From Polyangiaceae bacterium (GTDB lineage Bacteria; Myxococcota_A; Polyangia; Polyangiales; Polyangiaceae): a stretch of DNA of 64,000 nt. The stretch's first letter is position 1, and the number at the start of each line of letters is the position of its first letter. The notes under the pieces were generated by a model, which saw only the letters and a list, made by a program, of their open reading frames with translations, had not been told where the DNA came from and did not search any database. Location: contig JADJYE010000005.1 of assembly GCA_016719945.1 (NCBI GenBank), positions 210,382 to 274,381 on the forward strand, given 5' to 3'. Position numbers and translations under genes: made by a program. Shown here piece after piece: positions 17,584-25,528 of the stretch.

Positions 17584-19908
17584 ATGCCCCTCGATCGACG
17601 TCAGACCCGCGCAGCTGCGGCGGTCGCGGCGGTGCTCCTGCTCGGAGCGCCCCTGGCGTCGAGCAGCGTGCGCACGAAGCTCGCGGGTGCCTACCGAGGC
17701 TTCGTCGACCCCCACAGCACCACGCCGGCGGCGAACGTGGCGCCGCCCGCCGCGGAAGATGAGCCGCTCGAGCCTGCCGCGGCCGAGCAGGTCGAGCTGG
17801 AGGGCGACTTCTCGCTCGCCGACCCCGAGGCACCGGAGACCTTCGCGCTCGGCGGAGTCGTCACCACCCTCAGCGATCTGCCGATCGCGATCACCCAGCG
17901 CACGCTGCGCTACGTCGAGCATTTCGGCACCGACCCCGAGGGGCGCGAGCAGTTCTTCGTGCGGCAGCGGCGCGCTGCGCGCTTTCGCGAGCACATCGAG
18001 GAGTCGCTGCGCTACGCCGGCTTCCCGGAAGATCTCGTCTGGCTCGCGGCGATCGAGAGCGGCTTCGTCCCGCAGGCGACGTCGCCGAAGGGCGCCGTCG
18101 GCCTCTTCCAGATCATGCCGGAGACCGCCGAGCGCTTCGGCCTCACGATCAGCGAAGACGTCGACGAGCGCCGCTCGGTGCCCCGCGCGACCGAGGCGGC
18201 GCTCGCGTACCTCGCCTTCTTGCACGAGAAGTTCGGCACCTGGGACCTCGCCCTCGCCGCCTACAACTGCGGTGAAGGGCGGCTCGACGAAGCGCTGGGG
18301 AAGGCGCGCGAGCGGCTCGGTCGCGGCCCCGAAGAAGACGTCGCCTTCCACGAGGTCGCGAGCCTCAAGCTCCTGCCCAAGGAGACCGCCGACTTCGTCC
18401 CCAAGATCCACGCCTTCGCGATCGTCGCGCACAACGCCGAGGCGCTCGCGCTCGACGACCTCGACCCGCTGCCCACCATGCGCTTCGCGCAGATCGCCGT
18501 GCCCGCGGGCACCAAGCTCGCCACGATCGCGCACGCGGCGGGCATCTCGGTCGCGGCGCTGCGCGAGCACAACCCCGAGTTTCTCTCCGAGCGTGTCCCC
18601 GACGCCAAGTCCGACGTGCTCGTGAACGTGTCGCCTGACGTCCTCGCGCAGGCCCTCGCGGCGCTGCCGACGTACCTGGCCAAAGAAGAGCCTCCGCCGG
18701 CTCCCGCCGCCGAGGTCCTCGGGGCCACGAAGTCGACGACGAAGGGTGAGGCGAAGTCCTCGAGCTCGGGCTCGGCCTCGACCGCGAAGCCCGAGAAGCC
18801 GGTCGTCAGCTCGGCGCCCAAGCCGAAGCTCAAGCCCGCGCCGATGCGCCCCGGCGCGTTCGTGCTGTCGAGCGGGGTCATCGTCGAGATCAAGAAGGAC
18901 GACGCCGCGGCCGAGGTCACCCTCTCGGCGCGCGTCGAGGTCGTCGATCCGCTGAAGGGCCGCACGCCCATCCCCGGGGCGACCTTCAAGCTCGAAGAGC
19001 GGCGCGTCGCGCCGGCCGAGCTCACGAAGGGCCTCGACGTCGCGAAGCGCGACCTGCGCGCGCTGGTGCTGGCCGAGCCCGCCGCCAAGCTGCGCACCAC
19101 CCTCTCTGACAAGCGCCGCGCCATGCATCAGAAGGCCCTCTCTGCGGGGCCGTTCCTCGAGCTCTCGCAGCGCGTGTTTCCCAAGGGCCACCCCATGGAG
19201 GGCAGCGTCCTCGTCGGGCCGACCGAGCCCGCCGACGACATGTTCCTCGAGCCCGAGCCGGTGTGGGCCCTGGAGACCGTGGTGACCCTCAGCGGTCCGG
19301 TCGACGCAGAGCTGCTCGCGGGCGATCTCGAGGCCGCGTTCGCGGACACCTTCATCCCCCTGCGCGCCGCCACCCTGGCCAAGTCGTCGCGCGCGACGGT
19401 CGGCAAAGGCGAGCGCCGCATCCTCATCGGGTGGTCGTCCGCGCCGCCGACCGCCAAGACCGACACGGCCCACCACCTCGCGTTCATGCTCGCGTGTCAC
19501 AACAAGCTCGGGCGCTTCCACCGCGCCCTGCGGCACGACAAGCCCATGACCGGCCGGCTCAACTGCTCGCTCGAGCTCGCTCCCCACGCCGCGGTGGCGT
19601 GGGTGTTCGCCATGCCCTCGATGCCGCACACCAACGCGGACATCGAGTCGACGGTCGACGCCTCGATCGCCTCGCTCATCGCCGACGGCCCCACCGATCA
19701 GGAGCTCACCGCCGCGCGCGGCCTGCTCCGCGCCGAGCTCGCCCGCGAGCGCGAGTCTGCGACCTTGCGCAGCCTCCCGAAGAGCTGGGTCGCCGCGCGC
19801 AACGACGCCATCCTCTCGGGGTTCGACGGCGCCGACAAGAAGGCGATCGTCGAGTCGGTGAAGGTCCTCTTCTCGAAGGACCGCCGCGTCGTCGTCGTCT
19901 CGGACTGA
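17584..19908 (+). CDS. Lytic transglycosylase (SLT) with M16-like C-terminal domain
   Basis: 774 residues. A signal sequence (AAAVAAVLLLGAPLASS) is followed by a membrane-bound lytic transglycosylase-type SLT domain (about 130-270): AAIESGFVPQATSPKGAVGL with catalytic Glu, FQIMPETAERFGL, and LALAAYNCGEGRL. A LysM-like segment (PAGTKLATIAHAAGISVAAL) and a Ser/Lys/Pro linker come next. Residues about 430-774 look like the C-terminal lobe of an M16 (insulinase-like) peptidase, with no HxxEH motif, so inactive. It would cleave peptidoglycan glycan strands in the periplasm; the second domain may be a scaffold. Confidence 0.8.
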   Translation: MPLDRRQTRAAAAVAAVLLLGAPLASSSVRTKLAGAYRGFVDPHSTTPAANVAPPAAEDEPLEPAAAEQVELEGDFSLADPEAPETFALGGVVTTLSDLPIAITQRTLRYVEHFGTDPEGREQFFVRQRRAARFREHIEESLRYAGFPEDLVWLAAIESGFVPQATSPKGAVGLFQIMPETAERFGLTISEDVDERRSVPRATEAALAYLAFLHEKFGTWDLALAAYNCGEGRLDEALGKARERLGRGPEEDVAFHEVASLKLLPKETADFVPKIHAFAIVAHNAEALALDDLDPLPTMRFAQIAVPAGTKLATIAHAAGISVAALREHNPEFLSERVPDAKSDVLVNVSPDVLAQALAALPTYLAKEEPPPAPAAEVLGATKSTTKGEAKSSSSGSASTAKPEKPVVSSAPKPKLKPAPMRPGAFVLSSGVIVEIKKDDAAAEVTLSARVEVVDPLKGRTPIPGATFKLEERRVAPAELTKGLDVAKRDLRALVLAEPAAKLRTTLSDKRRAMHQKALSAGPFLELSQRVFPKGHPMEGSVLVGPTEPADDMFLEPEPVWALETVVTLSGPVDAELLAGDLEAAFADTFIPLRAATLAKSSRATVGKGERRILIGWSSAPPTAKTDTAHHLAFMLACHNKLGRFHRALRHDKPMTGRLNCSLELAPHAAVAWVFAMPSMPHTNADIESTVDASIASLIADGPTDQELTAARGLLRAELARERESATLRSLPKSWVAARNDAILSGFDGADKKAIVESVKVLFSKDRRVVVVSD

Positions 19909-19962
19909 GCCCCGCAGGCCGCGGGTTTCGACGAGCGAGCGGGCGCGCGCCCCCGCGGGGGG

Positions 19963-20028
19963 ATGACGGTCATATGACGGTCATCGTGGGGGTGCGGCGT
20001 GCGCACCCACCGGGGGGATGACGGTCAT
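19963..20028. repeat. Dispersed repeat: three copies of ATGACGGTCAT
   Basis: Copies lie at 19963-19973, 19974-19984 (directly abutting) and 20018-20028, each within a run of G before and CGT after. The same 11-mer occurs at 30563-30584 (as an inverted pair) and 42646-42656, always between genes. It may be a protein-binding site or part of a dispersed intergenic element. Confidence 0.6.
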
Positions 20029-20099
20029 CGTCGGGCGCAACGGTTGGGTCCCGCATCGCGGACTTCCCTGCGCGACGCTGCGCTTCCATCCTCCCGCGC

Positions 20100-20996
20100 A
20101 TGAGACACCCGTCCCTCGCCGCGCTGCTCCTCGCCTCGCTCGCCGCTTGCGCCTCCGGGCCGGCGGCCGACGCCGTCCCCGAGCCGTCAGCTTCCGCCAC
20201 CGCCGAGGCTCCGAGCGCCACGAGCTCGAGCGGCGCGCCGACCACCACCGCGTCCGCGCTCGCCTCCGCCGTGCCCGCGCCTCCGCGAAGGCAGATGGTC
20301 GCGTTCCGGACCACGCCCGAGTCAGTCGCCGTCGTCGCCGCGAAGGACCGCGCCGAGGACGACCTCAAGCTCGACGCCGGCCGCAAGCCCGCCGAGCTGC
20401 TCTCCTTCTTTGGCGTCGGCAAGGGCATGAAGGTCGCCGAGCTCGGCGCGGGCGGTGGCTACAGCGCCGAGCTCTTCGCTCGCGCCGTCGGCCCGACCGG
20501 CAAGGTGTATGGGCAGAACAGCAAGCTCTTGCTCGAGCGCTTCGCCGAGAAGCCCTGGTCGGAGCGGCTCAAGAAGCCCGTCATGAAGAACGTCGTGCGC
20601 GTCGACCGCGAGTTCGACGACCCGCTACCCCCGGACGCGAAGAACCTCGACGCCGTGTTCCTCATCATGTTTTACCACGACACCGTCTGGCAGAAGACGG
20701 ACCGGGCCAAGATGAACGCCGCGATCTTCGCCGCGCTCAAGCCGGGCGGTTTGTACGGCATCATCGATCACAGCGGCAAGCCGGGCACCGGCGTCACGGA
20801 GGCCGAGTCGCTGCACCGCATCGAGGAGAGCGTCCTTCTCAAGGAGGTCCAGGCGGCGGGCTTCATCGTCGAGCGCGAGAGCGACTTCCTCCGTAACCCC
20901 GACGACGCCCTCGACTGGAGCACCTCACTCCGCAACGCCGGTGAAAAGCGCGGCACCAGCGATCGCTTCGCGATCGTCTTCAAGCGCCCGAGCTGA
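20100..20996 (+). CDS. Exported lipoprotein with class I methyltransferase fold
   Basis: 298 residues. Signal MRHPSLAALLLASLAACAS has a lipobox (SLAAC). After a Ser/Ala/Thr linker comes a class I SAM-methyltransferase-like domain with motif I AELGAGGGYSAELFARA, an acidic pair later, and LKPGGLYGIIDHSGKP near 215. An extracytoplasmic SAM methyltransferase is odd because SAM is cytoplasmic; related predicted exported methyltransferase-like proteins are known from proteobacterial genomes. The SAM-binding glycines are intact. It may be active if not exported, or bind another ligand. Confidence 0.75.
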   Translation: MRHPSLAALLLASLAACASGPAADAVPEPSASATAEAPSATSSSGAPTTTASALASAVPAPPRRQMVAFRTTPESVAVVAAKDRAEDDLKLDAGRKPAELLSFFGVGKGMKVAELGAGGGYSAELFARAVGPTGKVYGQNSKLLLERFAEKPWSERLKKPVMKNVVRVDREFDDPLPPDAKNLDAVFLIMFYHDTVWQKTDRAKMNAAIFAALKPGGLYGIIDHSGKPGTGVTEAESLHRIEESVLLKEVQAAGFIVERESDFLRNPDDALDWSTSLRNAGEKRGTSDRFAIVFKRPS

Positions 20997-21123
20997 GGCG
21001 TCGGCGTGCGCGCGTGTCGCGAGCGGGGGGCGGCCGTGGCGCACGCGGTGCGCGCGGCGAGCGCGTCGCCGAGGGGAGGCCGGTGGCGCGGCGCTGAGGG
21101 GAAGGGTGACGGCGCCATGGCGC
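20997..21123. other. Intergenic, no gene recognised
   Basis: GC-rich spacer between the lipoprotein methyltransferase and the REP array. No RBS-preceded reading frame with protein-like composition is apparent on either strand. Confidence 0.5.
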
Positions 21124-21512
21124 TTTGTGCCCCGCGGCGCGACCTCGCGAAGGCCGGCGGCGCGCGAAAGAGTGACAGAACCCCCCACCCTGCTGAGCAG
21201 GGTGCCCCTCGCTGTCACAAGCTCGCGCGCTTGGGCGCTTCGGGCTCGATGAGGGGCGAGGTTCGCCGCGTTTGTGCCCCGCGGCGCGACCTCGCGAAGG
21301 CCGGCGGCGCGCGAAAGAGTGACAGAACCCCCCACCCTGCTGAGCAGGGTGCCCCTCGCTGTCACAAGCTCGCGCGCTTGGGCGCTTCGGGCTCGATGAG
21401 GGGCGAGGTTCGCCGCGTTTGTGCCCCGCGGCGCGACCTCGCGAAGGCCGGCGGCGCGCGAAAGAGTGACAGAACCCCCCACCCTGCTGAGCAGGGTGCC
21501 CCTCGCTGTCAC
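21124..21512. repeat. 147-bp tandem array, each unit carrying a 47-nt REP palindrome (REP-1)
   Basis: Units start at 21124, 21271 and 21418 with an exact 147-bp period; the third is cut after its palindrome. Each unit holds one palindrome (21172-21218, 21319-21365, 21466-21512): outer arms GTGACAG and CTGTCAC, inner stem CACCCTGCT / AGCAGGGTG around one G. All three are in the same orientation and virtually identical. They lie directly upstream of the RAYT-like gene at 21627, the arrangement seen for REP/BIME elements and their transposase. Confidence 0.85.
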
Positions 21513-21626
21513 GCCGCCACCCCGCCACCGGCACGCCGCCGCCGGCACGTCACCGCCCGCCGCTTTCGCCACCGCCGCCAGCGGCGCCGCCGCTTTCGCC
21601 ACCGCCGCCCAGCGCGGGCGTGAGCC

Positions 21627-22478
21627 GTGCTCATCATCTTCGGCGTGCGGCCGTACGAAACTGGCGCGGTCGATCGTCGACAGAGCAACGTGGCTCCGAT
21701 CCCGCCGCTCGCTCATCACGTCATGTTGCGCCTCCATGACGGTCGCACCATCGCTCGAACGGCTGCCGAGCGCCGCGAGGTCGCTGCGATCGTCGACGAG
21801 CAGGGCGGCCCCCGAGGCCTCCTCGTCTTTCGGCTCGCCGACTCCCACCTGCACGTGTTGCTCGCGACCGACACGTGTGGGGCCTCGGCCTTCGCGAACT
21901 ACGCCGCCTGCGCGCTCGGTTGGCGCGTCACGCACCGCGTCCCGTTCGATCGCGCGCGCGTCCGTGCGGTCGCCGACCAACACCACCTCAAGTCGGCCTT
22001 TCGATACATCCTCCGCCAGGAGCAGCATCACGGCACCGCGCTCGATCCAGAGCACGAGGCGAGCAGCGTCCCCGATCTCGTGGGGCTTCGCGTGCCCGCC
22101 CTGGACCCTTGGCGCTCGCTGCGAACGCTCTTGCCGCGGGTCACTCGCGCGCAAGTCCTCGAGACCATCGGCTGGGCGTTGCTCGATCGCTGGCCGCTGC
22201 TCTTCGAGCCACTCGCCGAGGCGGTCATCGCCTGCCGAGGCTCCCTTCGCGCGAGTCGATGCGCCGCGGTTCACTTGGCGCACCCCTCGCTCGGGATCGG
22301 CGCGGTCGCAGCTGCCCTCGGCATCCATCGTCGCTCCGTCTACCGCTTCCTCGCCGAGACGCCCGACCTCGCGCACCTCCGCGCGGTCGAGCTCCAGCTG
22401 CGGCTGCGGACCCAGCTCGCGTTGCGACCGGGGACGCCGAGCCCGTCACCGCGCACCTTTGAGTGGCCCCATCCCTGA
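21627..22478 (+). CDS. RAYT-like HUH (Y1) transposase, copy 1
   Basis: 283 residues from a GTG. The N-terminal half has the features of REP-associated tyrosine transposases: an HUH motif ADSHLHVLLA (His74, His76) and a catalytic Tyr in FRYILRQEQHHG (Tyr127). The C-terminal region has a helix-turn-helix (LGIGAVAAALGIHRRSVYRF). RAYTs are single-copy, IS200/IS605-related proteins that bind and cleave REP hairpins. Five identical-type palindromes flank this gene (three before, two after), supporting a cognate pair. A second, divergent paralogue is at 41119. The gene appears intact. Confidence 0.8.
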   Translation: MLIIFGVRPYETGAVDRRQSNVAPIPPLAHHVMLRLHDGRTIARTAAERREVAAIVDEQGGPRGLLVFRLADSHLHVLLATDTCGASAFANYAACALGWRVTHRVPFDRARVRAVADQHHLKSAFRYILRQEQHHGTALDPEHEASSVPDLVGLRVPALDPWRSLRTLLPRVTRAQVLETIGWALLDRWPLLFEPLAEAVIACRGSLRASRCAAVHLAHPSLGIGAVAAALGIHRRSVYRFLAETPDLAHLRAVELQLRLRTQLALRPGTPSPSPRTFEWPHP

Positions 22479-22480
22479 GG

Positions 22481-22647
22481 CCTCGCTCGCCGCGCGACTT
22501 GGCGCCCCTCGCTCGCCGCGCGACTTGGCGCCCCTCGCTCGCCACGCGACTTGGCGCCCCTCGCTCGCCGCGCGACTTGGCGCCCCTCGCTCGCCGCGCG
22601 ACTTGGCGCCCCTCGCTCGCCACGCGACTTCGCGGCTCTCGCTCGCC
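22481..22647. repeat. 26-bp tandem repeat (six copies plus part)
   Basis: Starts 3 bp after the transposase stop. Units begin at 22481, 22507, 22533, 22559, 22585 and 22611, of the form CCTCGCTCGCC(G/A)CGCGACTT then GGCGCC. The G/A difference alternates in a higher-order pattern. No coding function is apparent. Confidence 0.8.
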
Positions 22648-22672
22648 GTCCCCCTCGTCACGCTCTTCCGCA

Positions 22673-22719
22673 GTGACAGAACCGCCCACCCTGCTCAGCA
22701 GGGTGGCCCTCGCTGTCAC
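22673..22719. repeat. REP-1 palindrome, fourth copy
   Basis: Same outer arms (GTGACAG / CTGTCAC) and inner stem as the upstream array, same orientation, but the central base is C (CTGCTCAGCAG) and the flank of the inner stem is changed with compensating G/C bases. Confidence 0.85.
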
Positions 22720-22809
22720 AACATCGGCCGGCGCTCGCTCGCCGCGGGCCATTTCTGCGAGGGTTTTGCGATCTGGGTGACCCGGTGAACCCGGCGAGGC
22801 CCGGGTCGC

Positions 22810-22856
22810 GTGACAGAACCCCCCACCCTGCTCAGCAGGGTGGGCCTCGCTGTCAC
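22810..22856. repeat. REP-1 palindrome, fifth copy
   Basis: 47 nt, same orientation as the other four; central CTGCTCAGCAG and a longer inner stem (CCCACCCTG / CAGGGTGGG). Confidence 0.85.
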
Positions 22857-22950
22857 TCCGCCCACGCCCACACCCCGCCCACGCCCGCCCACGCCCACAC
22901 CCGGCCCACGCTCACACCCGGCCCACGCCCGCCCACGCCCACGCCCCAAC
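22857..22950. repeat. C-rich degenerate CGCCCACGCCCAC tract
   Basis: About 95 bp of CCCAC-based hexamer/heptamer repeats between the last REP and the 3' end of the peptidase-like gene. Simple-sequence repeat; no gene. Confidence 0.6.
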
Positions 22951-23018
22951 GACGAAGGGCATGAAGCCGGAGCGACATGCCCTTCCTTGTCTACCGCCGC
23001 GACCGCGGCCCCGCGTCG

Positions 23019-24629
23019 TTACTCCGCGATGCGGCCGGACAGCTTGAACGCGGCGCTCGCCTCGCTCATCCCCTCGTAGCCGTGCACCATCACGTTGACC
23101 GCCGTGGGCGCGCTCAGCGTGAAGGAGACCTCCTCGTTCGACCCATCGAGCCAGGGGCGGAAGTCCCACGTCTCGAGGGTCGGCTTCTTCCCGAGGCCCA
23201 CGTAGAGGTCGGCGTCGCCGCCGGGCGTCGCCTGGTCCTCGTGGAGCGCGATGACGTAGCTGCCGGCGGGCAGGGTGCCGAGCGTGTACTCGATCATCTC
23301 GCCGCGGTTCACGACGTCGCTCTCGGCGACCGACCACTTCTCGACCACGCCATCCGGCGTGAAGGAGTTGTCCTCCTCGCCGGTGACCACGACGACCTGC
23401 GAGCTGTCGACGCCGCCGAACAGCTCCTGGTACGTCTTCGGCTTCGCGTTGTCCACGAAACCCTTGACCAGCGCCATCGTCGCGATCGGCATCGACGAGA
23501 AGAACGCGGGCATCGCGTTCGTGACCATATCCATGTACTTCGTACCGGTCGGGTCGTCCGGGTTGATGGTCGAGCGCGTCTTCGCCAGCGAGCCGTCGAC
23601 ATACGCGAACGTGTCGCAGCCGTTCATCATGAAGATCTGGTAGCGCCCAGCCTCGAACTCGCCTCGCTTAGCCAGCGCTCGCACGTTCTGCCCGAGCCCC
23701 GCGTGGCCGTTGTAGATGATGATGTCGCCGTCGGTGCTCAGGTCCTCGTAGCGGTCGTAGAACGACTGCGGCGCGCTCGACACGTTGTCGACGAGCAGCG
23801 CGTTGATGGTGAGCTTCTTGCCGTTCGCGAGCGTCGCCTCGATCGTGACGTCGGGGTTCGCCACGCCCGCCGAGCCCGTCAAGGCCGGGGTCGTCGTCGC
23901 GCCGCTGAACGAAGAGGTCGCCGTGCGCACGAACTGGTCGTATGCCGCGATGCCCGCGTCCGATGACGTCGTCGCGCCGTCCTCGTACTTGCCGAAGATC
24001 GCCACGACCCGCAGCTGATCGTCCTCCCAGACCTTGTGGTACTCGGGGTACTTGCCCTCGGTGTTCTCGAGGCTCTTCGTCACCGTCGCGTTGAGCTTGA
24101 CGATGTCGCCGTCCACCAGCTTGCAGCCCGAGCGGTTGGGTCGGTAGTAGTACCAGAGGTTGCCGGGCGACACGTCGTGCGCGCCGAAGTCGACGCAGGA
24201 AGACTTGTAGGCGTCCGAGAACTTCTGCAGCCCCTCGAAGTCGATGCGCCGCGGCAGCTTCAGCTCGTACGTCTTCGGCAGGTTCGTCTTCGAGCCCCAG
24301 GCGACCGGCAGCTTCGCGTGGTACTTCACAAGCGTCGTGCCGTCGTCTTGGCGCGTCGTCTGGATGTCCTCGACCTGCACCGTGTCGAGGCGCCCGACCG
24401 AGCGCTTCTCGTTGAGGTGCCCGATCGTGTAGAGCAGCTGGTCCTGGATCGTCTCGCGGAGGTTGAACGTCTCCGTCGTCACCAGCTCGCCGTCGAACTC
24501 GAACTCGAGCAGCGTCGCTTGCGCGCTCGTGAAGTCCTCCTCCTCCGACTCGACCCCGTCGTCACAGCCGACGAGCGTGCCCGCGGTCATGAGGAGCGCC
24601 AGCGAACCAACCCAGAGGTCTGCCTTCAT
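23019..24629 (-). CDS. Lipoprotein with clan CD (caspase/gingipain-like) peptidase features and C-terminal PPC domain
   Basis: 536 residues from MKADLWVGSLALLMTAGT, with lipobox LVGC. A central alpha/beta segment contains DIIIYNGHAGLGQNVR and, about 35 residues on, YQIFMMNGCDTFAY: a His after small residues and a Cys after a hydrophobic strand, the order of the His-Cys dyad in clan CD peptidases (caspases, gingipains). The C-terminal 100 residues resemble a pre-peptidase C-terminal (PPC) beta-sandwich (AGSYVIALHEDQATPGGDAD continuing LYVG). Peptidase activity is inferred from the fold pattern only. A longer frame begins at 24740 but lacks the signal peptide at its start. Confidence 0.6.
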   Translation of the reverse strand: MKADLWVGSLALLMTAGTLVGCDDGVESEEEDFTSAQATLLEFEFDGELVTTETFNLRETIQDQLLYTIGHLNEKRSVGRLDTVQVEDIQTTRQDDGTTLVKYHAKLPVAWGSKTNLPKTYELKLPRRIDFEGLQKFSDAYKSSCVDFGAHDVSPGNLWYYYRPNRSGCKLVDGDIVKLNATVTKSLENTEGKYPEYHKVWEDDQLRVVAIFGKYEDGATTSSDAGIAAYDQFVRTATSSFSGATTTPALTGSAGVANPDVTIEATLANGKKLTINALLVDNVSSAPQSFYDRYEDLSTDGDIIIYNGHAGLGQNVRALAKRGEFEAGRYQIFMMNGCDTFAYVDGSLAKTRSTINPDDPTGTKYMDMVTNAMPAFFSSMPIATMALVKGFVDNAKPKTYQELFGGVDSSQVVVVTGEEDNSFTPDGVVEKWSVAESDVVNRGEMIEYTLGTLPAGSYVIALHEDQATPGGDADLYVGLGKKPTLETWDFRPWLDGSNEEVSFTLSAPTAVNVMVHGYEGMSEASAAFKLSGRIAE

Positions 24630-24748
24630 GCGATGCGCCCTGGCAAGGTCCGTACCTACCCAAAACCACCGTGAAGGGCGCCGTCCCACATGCGGGAACC
24701 GGGACAACTGGATCGCCGCATCCCCAGCCTGATGGACCACGGCTGACC

Positions 24749-25513
24749 TTATTTACAGGGGTCGCCGGCGACCGAGCCGCCGCCATCGACCGGCCTGCCG
24801 CCGACCGCCTTGCCGCGCAGCGCCGCGACGAACACCTCGGTCCGCCGGTTCTTCGCGCGGTTGTCCGCCGTGTCGTTCGGCGCGATGGGCTTGGTCTCCC
24901 CGAAGCCGACAGGCACCAGACGCTTGCACCCGATCCCGAGCTTCACGAGCTCCTTCGCGACGCTCATCGCGCGCGCCTTCGACATGGCCAGGTTCGCGTC
25001 GTCGATGCCCATGCTGTCGGTGTGCACCTCGATCCGCGCGAGCGTGATGTCGGCTCGCGCCAGGAGCAGATCGCGCACCTGATGCAGGGCCGCCTCGCTG
25101 TCCGAGCGCAGCGTCGCCTTCCCCGTGTCGTAGAAGAACCCCGAGGTCGTCACGATCTTGTCCTTCTCGAGCTTCGCGAGACCGGAGCTCGCCGTCGCGC
25201 TCGCGGTCGCCGTCGCGGTCGCAGAACCAGGCGCGGTCGCGGTCGCGGTCCCGATCACCGGAGCTGGGGCCGACGCGCTCGCCGCCACCGTCTCGCTGGG
25301 GCGCGAGGTGGCCGTCGGCTCTGGCGCCGAGCTCGTCACCGGCGCCGCGGACGCGGTCGGCGCTGTCGCGCCGGTCGCGCTCGCCGTCGCGGTGGTCTCT
25401 CCCGTCAGCGTCACGTCGACGGGGTCCGGCTTCGGCGGAGGGATCACGTTGACGCAGCCGACAGCGATCGCCATCGCGGCCACGACCCCACCGAGCACCC
25501 TTCGAGTCTGCAT
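24749..25513 (-). CDS. OmpA-family lipoprotein
   Basis: 254 residues. Signal MQTRRVLGGVVAAMAIAVGC is a lipoprotein leader. A linker of about 80 residues made of Ala/Thr/Ser/Pro follows, then an OmpA-like peptidoglycan-binding domain (FFYDTGKATLRSDSEAALHQ, IEVHTDSMG, LVPVGFGETKPIAPNDTADN, RAKNRRTEVFV). Pal-like role: anchoring the outer membrane to peptidoglycan. Same strand as the flanking lipoprotein genes. Confidence 0.85.
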   Translation of the reverse strand: MQTRRVLGGVVAAMAIAVGCVNVIPPPKPDPVDVTLTGETTATASATGATAPTASAAPVTSSAPEPTATSRPSETVAASASAPAPVIGTATATAPGSATATATASATASSGLAKLEKDKIVTTSGFFYDTGKATLRSDSEAALHQVRDLLLARADITLARIEVHTDSMGIDDANLAMSKARAMSVAKELVKLGIGCKRLVPVGFGETKPIAPNDTADNRAKNRRTEVFVAALRGKAVGGRPVDGGGSVAGDPCK

Positions 25514-25528
25514 CGGGGCCAGCTTACC

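Noticed and set aside
21124..22856. Repeats as a CRISPR array
   Set aside because: Repeat units are 147 bp and fully repeated with no unique spacers, and no cas genes are near.
22857..22950. CCCAC-rich tract as a further REP family
   Set aside because: It is a simple-sequence repeat with no palindrome.
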